Under the pieces are notes generated by a model. That model worked only from the letters and a program-made list of their open reading frames with translations. It was not told the DNA's origin and searched no databases. Positions 1 through 8,312 of a DNA stretch of 64,000 nucleotides are shown piece by piece (the first letter of the stretch is position 1; the number at the start of each line of letters is the position of its first letter). The position numbers were made by a program, and so were the translations under genes. Source of the stretch: Streptomyces globisporus. GTDB lineage: Bacteria; Actinomycetota; Actinomycetes; Streptomycetales; Streptomycetaceae. The DNA is taken from NCBI GenBank assembly GCA_014649555.1, contig BMTG01000001.1:1302001-1366000 (forward strand), in the 5' to 3' direction.

Positions 1-1
1 G

Positions 2-1966
2 TTCGCCGCCTGCCTGGTGACCACGTCCGACGGCGCACTGGCCCCGGGGTGGTGGGACCTCGACGGCACACGTCCGCCGTACGCCGGTGATACGCCCCGC
101 TTCCGGGAGGGCGCCCCGACGGAGACCACCGCCACCCAGGTGCTCCCGACCGAATGCGGCGGGCTGCTGCGGCTGCGCGGCGCGGCGGGCTCCGGTCGTC
201 ACCTGCTCCTGCTGTCCCACCCCGCATCCGCAGGACCGGTGACCGAGGAGACCCCGACCGCCGGTACTCCGCTCGCCGGACCCCGGGGCCCGTCCTCGGC
301 CGGGACCGGCCCCGAGGCCCCGGCCCCGGCCGAGGACCCGGCCGAGTGCCTGTCCGTGGAGGCGCGGGGCCTGCGCCTGGTGCCCGGCGGCCCGCGCGGC
401 ACGCTCGCGCTGGCGGTGGAGACCGCTCACGACGGCCGCACCCGCGTCTGGCGGGTCAGGTCCGCGCCGCTGCGGCTGAGCGATCCCGTGACCCTGCCGG
501 GCCGGGTCACCGCCCTCCTGCCGCTCGACGGAACGGGCTGCCGCTACGCCACGGACCTCGAAGGGCCGGACGGGTACCGCCCCGTCTCCCTGGACCTGCG
601 CGACGGGAACCGGCTCGCTCTCCCGTCGCCGCCGGACGGCCGCATCCACCGGCTGCTGCTCTCGGCACCGGCCTCGGGACTGCTGCTGACGGCGAGCGAC
701 CCCGGCGACGGGCGGCTGCGGATCGCCCGCGCCACGCTCGGCCTCCGGCCTCGGCTCGACTTCCCGGACCGGCTCAACTCCCTGGACGGAGCGGTCCTTC
801 CGCTGGCCGCCGACCCGGCGGGTGAGCGGGTCGCGCTGCGGGTCTCCCGGGGCGCGCAGGCCCGCCTCTTCCTGTACGACGTGGCGGCGGACCGGCCCCG
901 GCCCGCCGAGCTGCCGCCGGGTGCGTTCCACCCCGTGGCGGGCTGGAGCGAGGGCGGGCTGCGCGTCGTGTACGCGGCCCCGGACCGCCCCGCGGACCTG
1001 GTCGGCGTCCCGGACACCGCCGCGCACGGCGCACCGGCCACCCCCTCCGGGGCCGCGTCCCCCACCCTCGACGTCTCCGCGACTCCCCACGCCCCCACCG
1101 AGTGGTTCGCCACCCCGTCCGGCCGCTTCGAGGCCGTCCGGCTGGGCGACTGGCGCACCGCGCCCACCGTCGTCGTGGCGCTGCACGGCGGTCCGGAGGA
1201 CCACTGGACGCTCGGCCACGACCCGGTGCTCGCGCGCCTGTCGGAGACCGGGGCGGCGGTGGTGGCCCCCAACCAGCGCGGCAGCACCGGCTACGGCCGG
1301 GCCCACGCCGAGGCGATCCACGGCGCGTGGGGCGTACCCGATCTCGCGGACATCCGGGCTCTGGTCCGTACGCTCACGGAGCAGCGCCCGCCGGACGCCG
1401 AACCACCCGTGCTGCTGGGCACGAGTTACGGGGGCTTCCTCGCCCTGCTGGCCGTGTGCGCCGACCCGTACGCCTGGGCACGCTGCGCGGTGATCGCCCC
1501 GTTCCTGTCCGCGCGCGGACTGCGCGAGCGGTCGTCGGCCGCCGTGCGTGCGCTGATCGACCGGCACGGCCTGGGCGAGCCGCCGGACGACGGCCTCGGC
1601 CCCAGGGACGTCGAACGCCTCGCCCACCGCATCCGCGTACCGCTGCTCGCCCTGCACGGCTGTGACGACCCTGTCGTGCCGGTGGACGAGACGCGCCGGC
1701 TGCGCCGGGCACTGACGCGGGCGGGCGGCCCGGAACGCGTGCCCCACGACTGTCTCGACATCGCGGGAGCGGGACACCACCCGCTCCAGGAGCGGGGCGG
1801 CGCCGAACTCACCGACCGGCTGGTGGGCTTCCTGACGGCCGGGTTCCCGGACCGCCGCCGCTCCCCCGCTCCCCCTGGACTCACGGTCGCCGACGCGGCC
1901 GTGCGGCACCGCCCATCCTCGGCGGTGTTCGGGCACATCACGCACGACGAAAGGACACCATCATGA
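2..1966 (+). CDS. S9 (prolyl oligopeptidase-like) peptidase, 5' end outside window
   Basis: The reading frame is open to the first base of the window, so the N-terminus is missing. A GTG at 17 is available, but the residues before it continue in frame and no ribosome site precedes it. The C-terminal alpha/beta-hydrolase domain shows the S9 triad: nucleophile motif GTSYGGF (Ser about 470 counting from GTG17), Asp in HGCDDPV (about 550) and His in GAGHHPL (about 587). The N-terminal part is probably the beta-propeller. The stop overlaps the next gene, a short precursor peptide, as ATGA, implying coupled translation. S9 enzymes remove leader peptides in some class III lanthipeptide pathways (family knowledge: FlaP, AplP), so leader processing is the inferred role. 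A housekeeping acylaminoacyl peptidase is less likely in this context. Confidence 0.85.
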   Translation, partial: FAACLVTTSDGALAPGWWDLDGTRPPYAGDTPRFREGAPTETTATQVLPTECGGLLRLRGAAGSGRHLLLLSHPASAGPVTEETPTAGTPLAGPRGPSSAGTGPEAPAPAEDPAECLSVEARGLRLVPGGPRGTLALAVETAHDGRTRVWRVRSAPLRLSDPVTLPGRVTALLPLDGTGCRYATDLEGPDGYRPVSLDLRDGNRLALPSPPDGRIHRLLLSAPASGLLLTASDPGDGRLRIARATLGLRPRLDFPDRLNSLDGAVLPLAADPAGERVALRVSRGAQARLFLYDVAADRPRPAELPPGAFHPVAGWSEGGLRVVYAAPDRPADLVGVPDTAAHGAPATPSGAASPTLDVSATPHAPTEWFATPSGRFEAVRLGDWRTAPTVVVALHGGPEDHWTLGHDPVLARLSETGAAVVAPNQRGSTGYGRAHAEAIHGAWGVPDLADIRALVRTLTEQRPPDAEPPVLLGTSYGGFLALLAVCADPYAWARCAVIAPFLSARGLRERSSAAVRALIDRHGLGEPPDDGLGPRDVERLAHRIRVPLLALHGCDDPVVPVDETRRLRRALTRAGGPERVPHDCLDIAGAGHHPLQERGGAELTDRLVGFLTAGFPDRRRSPAPPGLTVADAAVRHRPSSAVFGHITHDERTPS

Positions 1967-2094
1967 TCGACAACACCATGACCGTCGATGTCGACGAGCT
2001 GCAGACCCTGGAGGGCGAGGAGTCCGTCGCGCTGGCCGGCTGCACCCGGACCTGTACCTGGACCTGCTCCATCACCAGCATCGAGCAGCAGTAG
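1963..2094 (+). CDS. Putative lanthipeptide (class III-like) precursor peptide, 43 aa
   Basis: This small gene starts at ATG 1963, overlaps the peptidase stop by ATGA, and has a ribosome site gaaagga at 1949-1955. An ATG at 1978 is an internal alternative. The acidic leader contains DVDELQTLEGEE, like the LxDLQxLE leader motif bound by class III/IV synthetases. It ends with ALAG before a 17-residue core, CTRTCTWTCSITSIEQQ, holding three Cys and seven Ser/Thr, which suits dehydration and thioether ring formation. The neighbours are a leader-type peptidase and two ABC exporters, as in ramSAB clusters. The canonical SxxSxxxC pattern is absent: the three Cys all precede SITS. The chain has no Pro, odd for a substrate of a prolyl peptidase. 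It could also be a class IV or class II type precursor. The synthetase is not in the window. Confidence 0.75.
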   Translation: MIDNTMTVDVDELQTLEGEESVALAGCTRTCTWTCSITSIEQQ

Positions 2095-2233
2095 CAGCCG
2101 TGCGCCGGACGGGCCCCTCGCGGACCTGTCCGGCGCACGCCGTGTCTCCCGTACGCACGGCTCACCGCGATCCGTGCCCGTATCCCGTGCCCGTCCGCCC
2201 CCGCGGGAGCCACGGACGGCCGGAAGGATTCCG

Positions 2234-3991
2234 ATGACGTCTCCCCGGCGACTGGTGTGGGACGCGACCGCCCGGACGCGTGGCTGGTTCGTTCTCGCCT
2301 CCGCCACCGCCGTCCTGGGTGCGGCCGGCACACTGGCCTTCCCCTGGGCGATGGCGCGGGCCCTGGACGCGGTCGTCGCCCGGCGGCCCGCCACCGGTCC
2401 CGTCCTCGTGTGCGCCGCGCTCCTCGCCCTCGTCGTCACCACGGGGGCCCTCCAGACCCTCGCCAACGGGGGCTACGGCTCCGGCACAGTGGCGGCGCTG
2501 CGCCGGTCCATGGCCCGGCGCGCCCTCGACGCGGGGGTGCCGGGGACGGCCGGCTTCCCCGCCGGGGACCTCGCGGGGCGCCTCTCCGCCGGATGCGCGC
2601 AGGCCGGATCGGCGGGGGTCACGCTGGTCACGGCCTCGGCTGCGGTGCTGACCTCGCTCGGCGGGGTGGTCGCGCTGTGGCTGATCGACTGGCGGATCGG
2701 GCTCTGCTTCTCGCTGGGCGTCCCCCCGTTGGTGCTCATCGCCCGGGTGTTCATGAACCGCGGATCGGGGCTCTTCCTCCGGTACCAGGAGACTCAGGGC
2801 AGGATCTCCGCCCTGCTGCTGGAAGCGCTCGGCGGGGCCCGGACCATCGGCGCGAGCGGCACCGCGGCGGCCGAGACGCGCCGGGTCCTGGAACCCCTGC
2901 CGGAGCTGTCCCGCACCGGACACCGGGTCTGGGCGCTCCAGCGGGACACCGGATGGCAGGTGGGCCTGCTGATCCCGGCCGTCGAGGTGCTGGTCCTCTG
3001 CGCCGGGGGTCTCGCCCTCCTCCACGGTGACATCAGCGCGGGCGAACTCGCCGCGGTCGTCGGGTACACGGCGCTCGCGATGGCCGCGCTGGACCAGCTC
3101 GACGCCCTCTTCGCGCTCGGTATGTCGGCCGCCGGTGCGCGCCGGGTCGCCGAGGTCGTCGACCAGCCGGTCCCGGCCCCCGGCACCCGGGCCCGTCCGG
3201 CGAGCGGCCCCGGCACGGTAACCCTGTCGGGGGTGACGGTGCGTTCCGGTACCCGGCTCGTCCTGGACTCCGTGGACCTGGTCGTCCCGGCGGGCACGGC
3301 GCTCGCGGTGGTCGGACGGTCCGGGGCGGGCAAGAGCACCCTGGCGGCGCTGATCGGGCGGTTGCGGGAGCCGGACGCGGGCCTGGTCGCCATCGACGGC
3401 GTACCCCTGCCGGAGCTGACTCCCCGGGCCCTGCGCGCCGCCGTCGGCTACGCCTTCGAGCGTCCCGCGCTGCTGGGGACGACGGTGGCCGGGACGATCG
3501 CCTTCGCCCGCCCGGACGCCTCACGGGAGGAGGTGGCGGCGGCTGCCGGGGCCGCGCGGGCGGACGACTTCATCGCCCGCCTGCCGCACGGTTACGACAC
3601 CCCTCTCAAGGACGCACCCCTCTCCGGCGGAGAGGTCCAACGCCTGGGAATCGCGCGTGCATTGGTCCACGATCCGGCGGTGGTCGTCCTGGACGACGCA
3701 CTGTCGAGCCTGGACACCGCGACGGAAGCACGGGTCGGCTCCGCGCTGGCCTCGGCCTGGTCGGCCCGCACCCGGGTGCTGATCGCCCACCGGGTGTCGA
3801 CCGCGGCCCGGGCCGACCTGGTGGCCTGGCTGGAGAACGGCAGGGTCCGCGCTCTGGGCCCGCACCAGGAGCTGTGGCGACTCGACGGCTACCGGGCCCT
3901 CTTCGCGGCGGGCACCGGGACGGAAACGGAAGCCGCGCCGGAAGCCGTTCCGGAGCACGACCCGCATCCCCACCCCCAGGAGTCGGTATGA
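2234..3991 (+). CDS. ABC exporter half-transporter (permease-ATPase), first subunit
   Basis: This 585-residue membrane ATPase has an N-terminal six-helix exporter domain (about 15-300) and a C-terminal nucleotide-binding domain. Visible motifs are Walker A GRSGAGKST (361-369), signature LSGGE (463-467), Walker B ending in LDDALSSLD (D487-D488) and H-loop His519. The residue after the Walker B Asp is Asp instead of the catalytic Glu, marking this as the degenerate half of a heterodimer. ATG 2234 is preceded by ggaagga (2222-2228), and no membrane or peptidase domain lies upstream; there is no C39 protease. It follows the precursor peptide by 139 bases and overlaps the second ABC gene by ATGA. 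The inferred role is export of the modified peptide, like RamA of the SapB cluster. Confidence 0.85.
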   Translation: MTSPRRLVWDATARTRGWFVLASATAVLGAAGTLAFPWAMARALDAVVARRPATGPVLVCAALLALVVTTGALQTLANGGYGSGTVAALRRSMARRALDAGVPGTAGFPAGDLAGRLSAGCAQAGSAGVTLVTASAAVLTSLGGVVALWLIDWRIGLCFSLGVPPLVLIARVFMNRGSGLFLRYQETQGRISALLLEALGGARTIGASGTAAAETRRVLEPLPELSRTGHRVWALQRDTGWQVGLLIPAVEVLVLCAGGLALLHGDISAGELAAVVGYTALAMAALDQLDALFALGMSAAGARRVAEVVDQPVPAPGTRARPASGPGTVTLSGVTVRSGTRLVLDSVDLVVPAGTALAVVGRSGAGKSTLAALIGRLREPDAGLVAIDGVPLPELTPRALRAAVGYAFERPALLGTTVAGTIAFARPDASREEVAAAAGAARADDFIARLPHGYDTPLKDAPLSGGEVQRLGIARALVHDPAVVVLDDALSSLDTATEARVGSALASAWSARTRVLIAHRVSTAARADLVAWLENGRVRALGPHQELWRLDGYRALFAAGTGTETEAAPEAVPEHDPHPHPQESV

Positions 3992-5742
3992 GCGAGGCAG
4001 CCCCGCGCCCCATCGACCGGCATCTGTTCGCCGGGTTCCTGCGGCAGCACCGGGGAGCGGCGGTCGCGGTGGCGGGATGGTCGCTGCTGGAGGCCGTCCC
4101 CGCACTCGCCTCCGGACTCCTCGTGGCCGCCGCTCTGGACCGGGGCTTCCTCGCGGGCCGACCGGCCGAGGGCTTCTTCTGGATCGGTCTGCTCGGGGCC
4201 GCGATGGTCTTCCGCGCCCTGATGACCCGGACCCTGACACCGTGGCTGGGGCGGCTCGTGGAGCCGCTGCGGGACGAACTGGTGACGGCCGTGGCCGCGG
4301 GGGCCGTACACCGCGCGGCAGCGGGAGTGCGGGACGCGGCGGGCGCGGGCGTGGCCCGGCTGACGGTCCAGGTAGAGACCGTACGGGCGCTGGTGTCCGC
4401 CCTGCTGCGCTCGGCGCGGCAGCTCGGCGTCTCCCTGCTGATGGCGTTCGTGGGCCTGGCCGCCCTGTCCGCGCCGGTGGCGGCGGTCACCCTGCCCCCG
4501 GTCCTGCTCACCCTGCTCCTCTGCGCCCCCCGGCTCCGCGTCCTCGCCCGCCGCCAGCGCCGCCAACTGCGCGCCGAGGAAGGGCTCACGGCGGCGGCGG
4601 GAGAGACCTTCGACGGCATCCGGGACGTCGTCGCGTGCGGCGCCCAAGACCGGGTGGCCGACGACCTGTCCGCCCGGATCACGGACCACCGGGACGCGGT
4701 CCGGGCGGTCGCGAGGGCCGCGTCGGCCAACACGCTGTTGGTGTCGCTGGGCAGCCATCTCCCCCTGCTGGTACTGCTCCTGGCGGCCCCGCGGCTCCTG
4801 GACCGGGGGGCGCTGTCGGTGGGCGAACTGCTGGGCGCGACCAGCTATCTGATCAGCGGGGTCGCTCCGGCCCTGCGCTCACTCGTCGCCGTCCTCGGCT
4901 CGTGGGGCGTGCAGCTGGCGACCGTACTGCGCCAGTTGAGCCGGTCGACGACGCAGGGGCCGCACGGGGCGGCGGAAAGCCAGGGCCGGGCCACCTCCCC
5001 GCACACCCCACGCTCCCCGCACCTGTCCCTGGTGAACGTCGGCTACGCCTACGGTCCGGGCGCGGCACCTGTCATCGACAGGCTCTCCCTCGACATCCCC
5101 GCGGGCTCCCACCTGACGGTCGTCGGGCCGAGCGGTGCGGGGAAGTCGACCCTGACGACCCTGCTGGCCGGGCTTGCCGCACCGGACAACGGCCGACTGA
5201 CCCTGGGCGGCGTGCCGGTGACGGAGGTCGACCGGGCCTGGCTCCACCGGGCGGTGACGCTGATCCCGCAGGAGGCGTACGTGTTCACCGGCACCGTGCG
5301 GGACAACCTCCGCTACCTGCGCCCCCTGGCCAAGGACGCCGACCTCCTCGCCTCCGCGACGGCCGTGGGCGCGCGAGCCCTCGTGGACCGGCTCGGCGGC
5401 CTGGACGCGCCCGTCGGGCTTGACGGCCCCCCGCTCTCCTCCGGGGAACGGCAGCTCGTGGCGCTGGCCCGCGCCCATGCCTCCCCCGCGTCGGTCGTGC
5501 TGCTGGACGAGGCCTGCTGCCACCTGGACCCCGCGGCGGAGGAGCGGGCCGAGCGGGCGTTCGCGGCACGGGGCACCACGCTCGTCGTGGTGGCCCACCG
5601 CATCAGCTCCGCGCTGCGCGCGCCGCGGGTCCTGGTGCTCGACGGCGAGCGCACCGCCATCGGCACACATGCCCAACTCCTGGACGAGAGCCCGCTCTAC
5701 GCGGACCTGGTGGGCCACTGGGTGGCCGCCGGAACTCCGTAG
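3988..5742 (+). CDS. ABC exporter half-transporter (permease-ATPase), second subunit
   Basis: This 584-residue partner of the preceding exporter starts at ATG 3988 with caggag just upstream, and the start overlaps the upstream stop. It has a membrane domain (about 10-330) and an ATPase domain with Walker A GPSGAGKST (380-388), a degenerate signature LSSGE (483-487) in place of LSGGE, a canonical Walker B LLDEACCHLD (D507-E508) and H-loop His537. Its intact Glu would face the intact signature of the first subunit, giving one working ATP site. Its own weak signature would face the Asp-substituted Walker B. That complementary pattern supports an obligate heterodimer similar to RamA/RamB. It is the last gene of the apparent RiPP operon; a methyltransferase follows after 58 bases. 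Confidence 0.85.
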   Translation: MSEAAPRPIDRHLFAGFLRQHRGAAVAVAGWSLLEAVPALASGLLVAAALDRGFLAGRPAEGFFWIGLLGAAMVFRALMTRTLTPWLGRLVEPLRDELVTAVAAGAVHRAAAGVRDAAGAGVARLTVQVETVRALVSALLRSARQLGVSLLMAFVGLAALSAPVAAVTLPPVLLTLLLCAPRLRVLARRQRRQLRAEEGLTAAAGETFDGIRDVVACGAQDRVADDLSARITDHRDAVRAVARAASANTLLVSLGSHLPLLVLLLAAPRLLDRGALSVGELLGATSYLISGVAPALRSLVAVLGSWGVQLATVLRQLSRSTTQGPHGAAESQGRATSPHTPRSPHLSLVNVGYAYGPGAAPVIDRLSLDIPAGSHLTVVGPSGAGKSTLTTLLAGLAAPDNGRLTLGGVPVTEVDRAWLHRAVTLIPQEAYVFTGTVRDNLRYLRPLAKDADLLASATAVGARALVDRLGGLDAPVGLDGPPLSSGERQLVALARAHASPASVVLLDEACCHLDPAAEERAERAFAARGTTLVVVAHRISSALRAPRVLVLDGERTAIGTHAQLLDESPLYADLVGHWVAAGTP

Positions 5743-5800
5743 GCGTTGTGGCAGACTGCGTCGACTGACTGGTCCACACCACGTGTATCTGGAGTTCGGT

Positions 5801-6586
5801 ATGACGGCACAGGCGCCTCACCCCCCGATCGACACCAGCAAGCCGCACTCGGCCCGGGTCTACGACGCCCTGCTGGGCGGCAAGGACAACTACCCGGTGG
5901 ATCAGCAGGTGGCCGAACTCCTGCCCGTCGAGGCGAAGATCGGCGCCCACCAGCAGCGGGCCTTCATGCACCGCGCGACGGCGTGGCTGGCGGGCCAGGG
6001 CGTGACGCAGTTCCTCGACATCGGCACGGGCATCCCCACCGAACCGAACCTGCACCAGATAGCCCAGGAGATCCGCCCCTCCGCCCGGATCGTGTACTGC
6101 GACAACGACCCCATCGTCCTGCGCCACGCCGAAGCGCTGCTGGTCAGCCGCCCGGACGGTGTGACGGACTACGTCCACGCGGATGTCCGCGAGCCCGCGA
6201 TCATCCTCGACGCGGCCCGCGAGACCCTGGACTTCGACCGCCCGATCGCCCTGTCCCTGCTCGGCCTCCTCCACTTCCTCCCCGACGCCGAGAAGCCGAT
6301 CGACATCATCCGTACGTTCACCGACGCCATGGCGCCCGGCAGTTACGTCGTGCTGTCCCACGGCGCGTCCGACGTGAACGAGGAGAAGGGGGAGCAGAGC
6401 GCGGACGAGTACAAGAAGGGCGGCATCCAACTGGCCCTGCGGACACGGGAGGAGTTCTCCCGGTTCTTCGAGGGCCTGGAGATCGTCACCCCCGGCCTGG
6501 TGAAGGCCCCGGAGTGGTTCAACGGAACGCCCGCGCCCGAGCAGGAGCACAGCGGCATGTACGTCGCGGTGGCCCGGGTCCCGTAG
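5801..6586 (+). CDS. SAM-dependent methyltransferase, SAV2177/DUF574 family
   Basis: This is a 261-residue protein. The family hallmarks are visible: an N-terminal segment KPHSARVYDALLGGKDNYP, then the SAM-binding motif FLDIGTGIPTEPN (about 68-80) and the acidic motif VYCDNDPIVL (about 98-107). The family is a large actinobacterial group of predicted methyltransferases (Pfam Methyltransf_19) with mostly unknown substrates. ATG 5801 was chosen because the family motif begins right after it and ggag lies at 5791-5794; the longer frame runs into the ABC gene. It lies 58 bases after the exporter, so co-transcription with the RiPP genes is possible, but families like this are usually linked to XRE regulators. 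A second paralog lies at 16557-17363. Confidence 0.9.
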   Translation: MTAQAPHPPIDTSKPHSARVYDALLGGKDNYPVDQQVAELLPVEAKIGAHQQRAFMHRATAWLAGQGVTQFLDIGTGIPTEPNLHQIAQEIRPSARIVYCDNDPIVLRHAEALLVSRPDGVTDYVHADVREPAIILDAARETLDFDRPIALSLLGLLHFLPDAEKPIDIIRTFTDAMAPGSYVVLSHGASDVNEEKGEQSADEYKKGGIQLALRTREEFSRFFEGLEIVTPGLVKAPEWFNGTPAPEQEHSGMYVAVARVP

Positions 6587-6613
6587 CCGGAAGCCTCGCG
6601 CACTCCGAGGGTG

Positions 6614-6633
6614 AGCCGGCGTAAGTGCCGGCT
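6614..6633. terminator. Hairpin after the DUF574 methyltransferase gene
   Basis: Perfect 7-base arms agccggc/gccggct are separated by gtaagt, 27 bases after the methyltransferase stop. There is no T tract, as is usual in Streptomyces, so termination is inferred from position and symmetry. Confidence 0.45.
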
Positions 6634-6658
6634 GCACCTTCGGAACCAGGCCGTCCTT

Positions 6659-6688
6659 GGATCACTTCCGCCTCGGATCACTTCCGCC
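6659..6688. repeat. Two direct copies of ggatcacttccgcc
   Basis: A 14-base sequence occurs at 6659-6672 and again at 6675-6688, 16 bases apart, just upstream of the small membrane-protein gene. This spacing would place two binding sites roughly one and a half helical turns apart. Function is unknown. Confidence 0.5.
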
Positions 6689-6716
6689 GGCCGAGGTTGT
6701 CGTCGATGATGTGCGT

Positions 6717-6911
6717 GTGACCCATCGCATCAGCGCTCTGATCTCCGTCTTCGGCGTCTTCGCCAGTGTGTTGCTTCTCGCTCTCGCCGTTCGTGAGTAC
6801 CGCTCCGGGGCCACGGTTCTGTGGCTCGTGTTCGGAGCCGCGGCCTTCCTCGGTGCTGTGTACGCGCTCGTGGTGGACGTACGGCGGCTCCGCACGGGAC
6901 CGGCCGCCTGA
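6717..6911 (+). CDS. Small two-helix membrane protein
   Basis: The product is a 64-residue protein beginning VTHRISALISVF, with two hydrophobic segments (about 5-23 and 31-50) joined by REYRSG and followed by a short basic tail VRRLRTG. I do not recognise a family. The start is uncertain: GTG 6717 and GTG 6711 are both possible, and a TTG at 6657 would add 20 hydrophilic residues that overlap the direct repeats. None has a strong ribosome site. The hydrophobic pattern and the frame closing exactly after the basic tail argue for a real gene. It lies between the methyltransferase and a convergent unknown gene. Confidence 0.5.
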   Translation: MTHRISALISVFGVFASVLLLALAVREYRSGATVLWLVFGAAAFLGAVYALVVDVRRLRTGPAA

Positions 6912-6989
6912 GAACCGGCGAGGAGAGGTGGCCCCCTTGGTGCTCCTGGCACTGCCGTGTCGGGCGCGGAAGGAGAGCTGAGGCCTCGC

Positions 6990-7424
6990 TCATTCCTTCA
7001 CGGCGCACCCCGCCCGCAGCCAGGCCATTTCGTGCAGCAGCGCACCGTCCACGAAGGGGTCCTGGGCCGTGGGCCGCGACCTCCAGTCCAGCGGCCAGGT
7101 CCCGCCGCCCAGCGCGGGCACCCCGACGAACGCGTCCCCCCGCGCGCTCCGGCTCATCGCCTCCACCCCGGGAGGCCACCGGTGCTCGGCGGCGGTCCCG
7201 GGTGCGAGCAGGAAGTACATGCTGCGCTCGCCGATGCCGGAGCGGACGATGGGGCCGGCCTGGAAGTCGGTGAACTGCATGACCTCGTACGCGATTTCCT
7301 CTCCGAGCAGGCCGATGGCCCGTACGGCGTCGAAGTGGATGCCGACGTGGCGGAGGGCGTGGCCGGAGGCGGGGATCCAGGCGGGGCAGAAGGGGGCCGG
7401 ATCCGGTGAATTCTTCAGTTCCAT
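6990..7424 (-). CDS. Hypothetical protein, divergent partner of the XRE/DUF397 pair
   Basis: The predicted protein has 144 residues starting MELKNSPDPAPFCPAWIPASG; the ATG at 7424 excludes a 29-residue extension that lies in the promoter region. It contains HALRHVGIHFDAVRA near the N-terminus and LGGGTWPLDWRSRPT near the C-terminus. I recognise this as a recurrent unnamed Streptomyces family with a loose resemblance to the N-terminal part of bifunctional primase-polymerase proteins, but no catalytic motif is convincing. It is transcribed away from the XRE regulator, 81 bases apart. Genes of this type recur beside WhiJ/AbaA-like XRE-DUF397 modules, so a shared regulatory role is plausible but unproven. 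Confidence 0.65.
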   Translation of the reverse strand: MELKNSPDPAPFCPAWIPASGHALRHVGIHFDAVRAIGLLGEEIAYEVMQFTDFQAGPIVRSGIGERSMYFLLAPGTAAEHRWPPGVEAMSRSARGDAFVGVPALGGGTWPLDWRSRPTAQDPFVDGALLHEMAWLRAGCAVKE

Positions 7425-7505
7425 GCGCTCAGCGTTGCGGCAGACACGTACGGTGACCAGGGTTCTGAGGAGTCTGTGCACCGCTGTGCACTTGTAGGGG
7501 GTGCC

Positions 7506-8312
7506 GTGCACCTGGGAAACGAGACGAGCGGCAACGCCGTCATGTTCGGCCGACTGCTACGCCACTTCCGCGAGCGGGCCGGGCTGTCGCAGGAGGCCCT
7601 GGGCGGGAGAATCAGGTTCTCCAAGTCCCAGGTCGCGATGGTCGAACGGGGGAACCGGCCGCCGAGAGGACCGTTCGTCGAGCGCGCTGACGCCGCGTTG
7701 GGTGCACAAGGTGCACTCATCGCCGCGGGAGCGGACGTGTCGGGAAGCTACCTGGCCGACTGGTTCGAGGACTTCGCGAAACTGGAGAGGCTGGCTGCGG
7801 CTCGGCACGAGTACGAGACGCATGTGGTGCCCGGCCTGCTCCAGACGGAGGCGTACGCTCGCACCGTCCTGCAAGGCGGCTACCCTCCGGTGAGCGACGA
7901 CGTGGTCGAAGGCCGGGTCGCGGACCGGCTGGCCCGCCAATCGCTCATCACGCGCAAGGACGTACCCGACCTCAGCTTCGTTCTCGAACTGAGCGCGCTG
8001 GCCCGCCCGATCGGCGGCCGGGCCGTACACCGTGAGCAGATCGCCCATATTCTCGAGGTGTCGCAGCTGCGCCACGTGACACTTCAGGTGATGTCTCCCC
8101 GCCGCGAGACCCACAGCGGCTTGAGTGGACCGTTCGTCCTCCTGGAAACGAGGGAACGGCGCCGGCTGGCCTACCTCGAAGTTCAGGACCACAGAGCCCT
8201 CACCGACCAAGAGCCCACCGTAAGCAACATGTTCGGCAAGTATGGCAACATGCGGGCGCAAGCTCTCGACCCCGAGAATTCCTGCGCAGAGATCGAGAAG
8301 TTGGCCGAATGA
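7506..8312 (+). CDS. XRE-family regulator with DUF5753 domain (WhiJ-like)
   Basis: The protein has 268 residues. An N-terminal helix-turn-helix (about 13-67; motif FRERAGLSQEALGGRIRFSK) is followed by a DUF5753 sensor-like domain (about 90-260) with the family markers VVPGLLQTEAYAR and FVLELSALARPIGG. GTG 7506 was chosen because aggggg lies 5 bases before it; GTG 7476 would add ten residues with no ribosome site. The stop overlaps the start of a DUF397 gene by ATGA. Such pairs are abundant in Streptomyces and include WhiJ, which affects development; the small DUF397 protein probably modulates DNA binding by the XRE partner. The unit is likely autoregulated from the 81-base divergent promoter region. 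Confidence 0.9.
   Translation: MHLGNETSGNAVMFGRLLRHFRERAGLSQEALGGRIRFSKSQVAMVERGNRPPRGPFVERADAALGAQGALIAAGADVSGSYLADWFEDFAKLERLAAARHEYETHVVPGLLQTEAYARTVLQGGYPPVSDDVVEGRVADRLARQSLITRKDVPDLSFVLELSALARPIGGRAVHREQIAHILEVSQLRHVTLQVMSPRRETHSGLSGPFVLLETRERRRLAYLEVQDHRALTDQEPTVSNMFGKYGNMRAQALDPENSCAEIEKLAE

Noticed and set aside
6928-6981. A 17-codon frame after gaggag in the gap after the small membrane-protein gene
   Set aside because: The ribosome site is possible, but there is no conservation cue, partner gene or recognisable peptide; too short to support.
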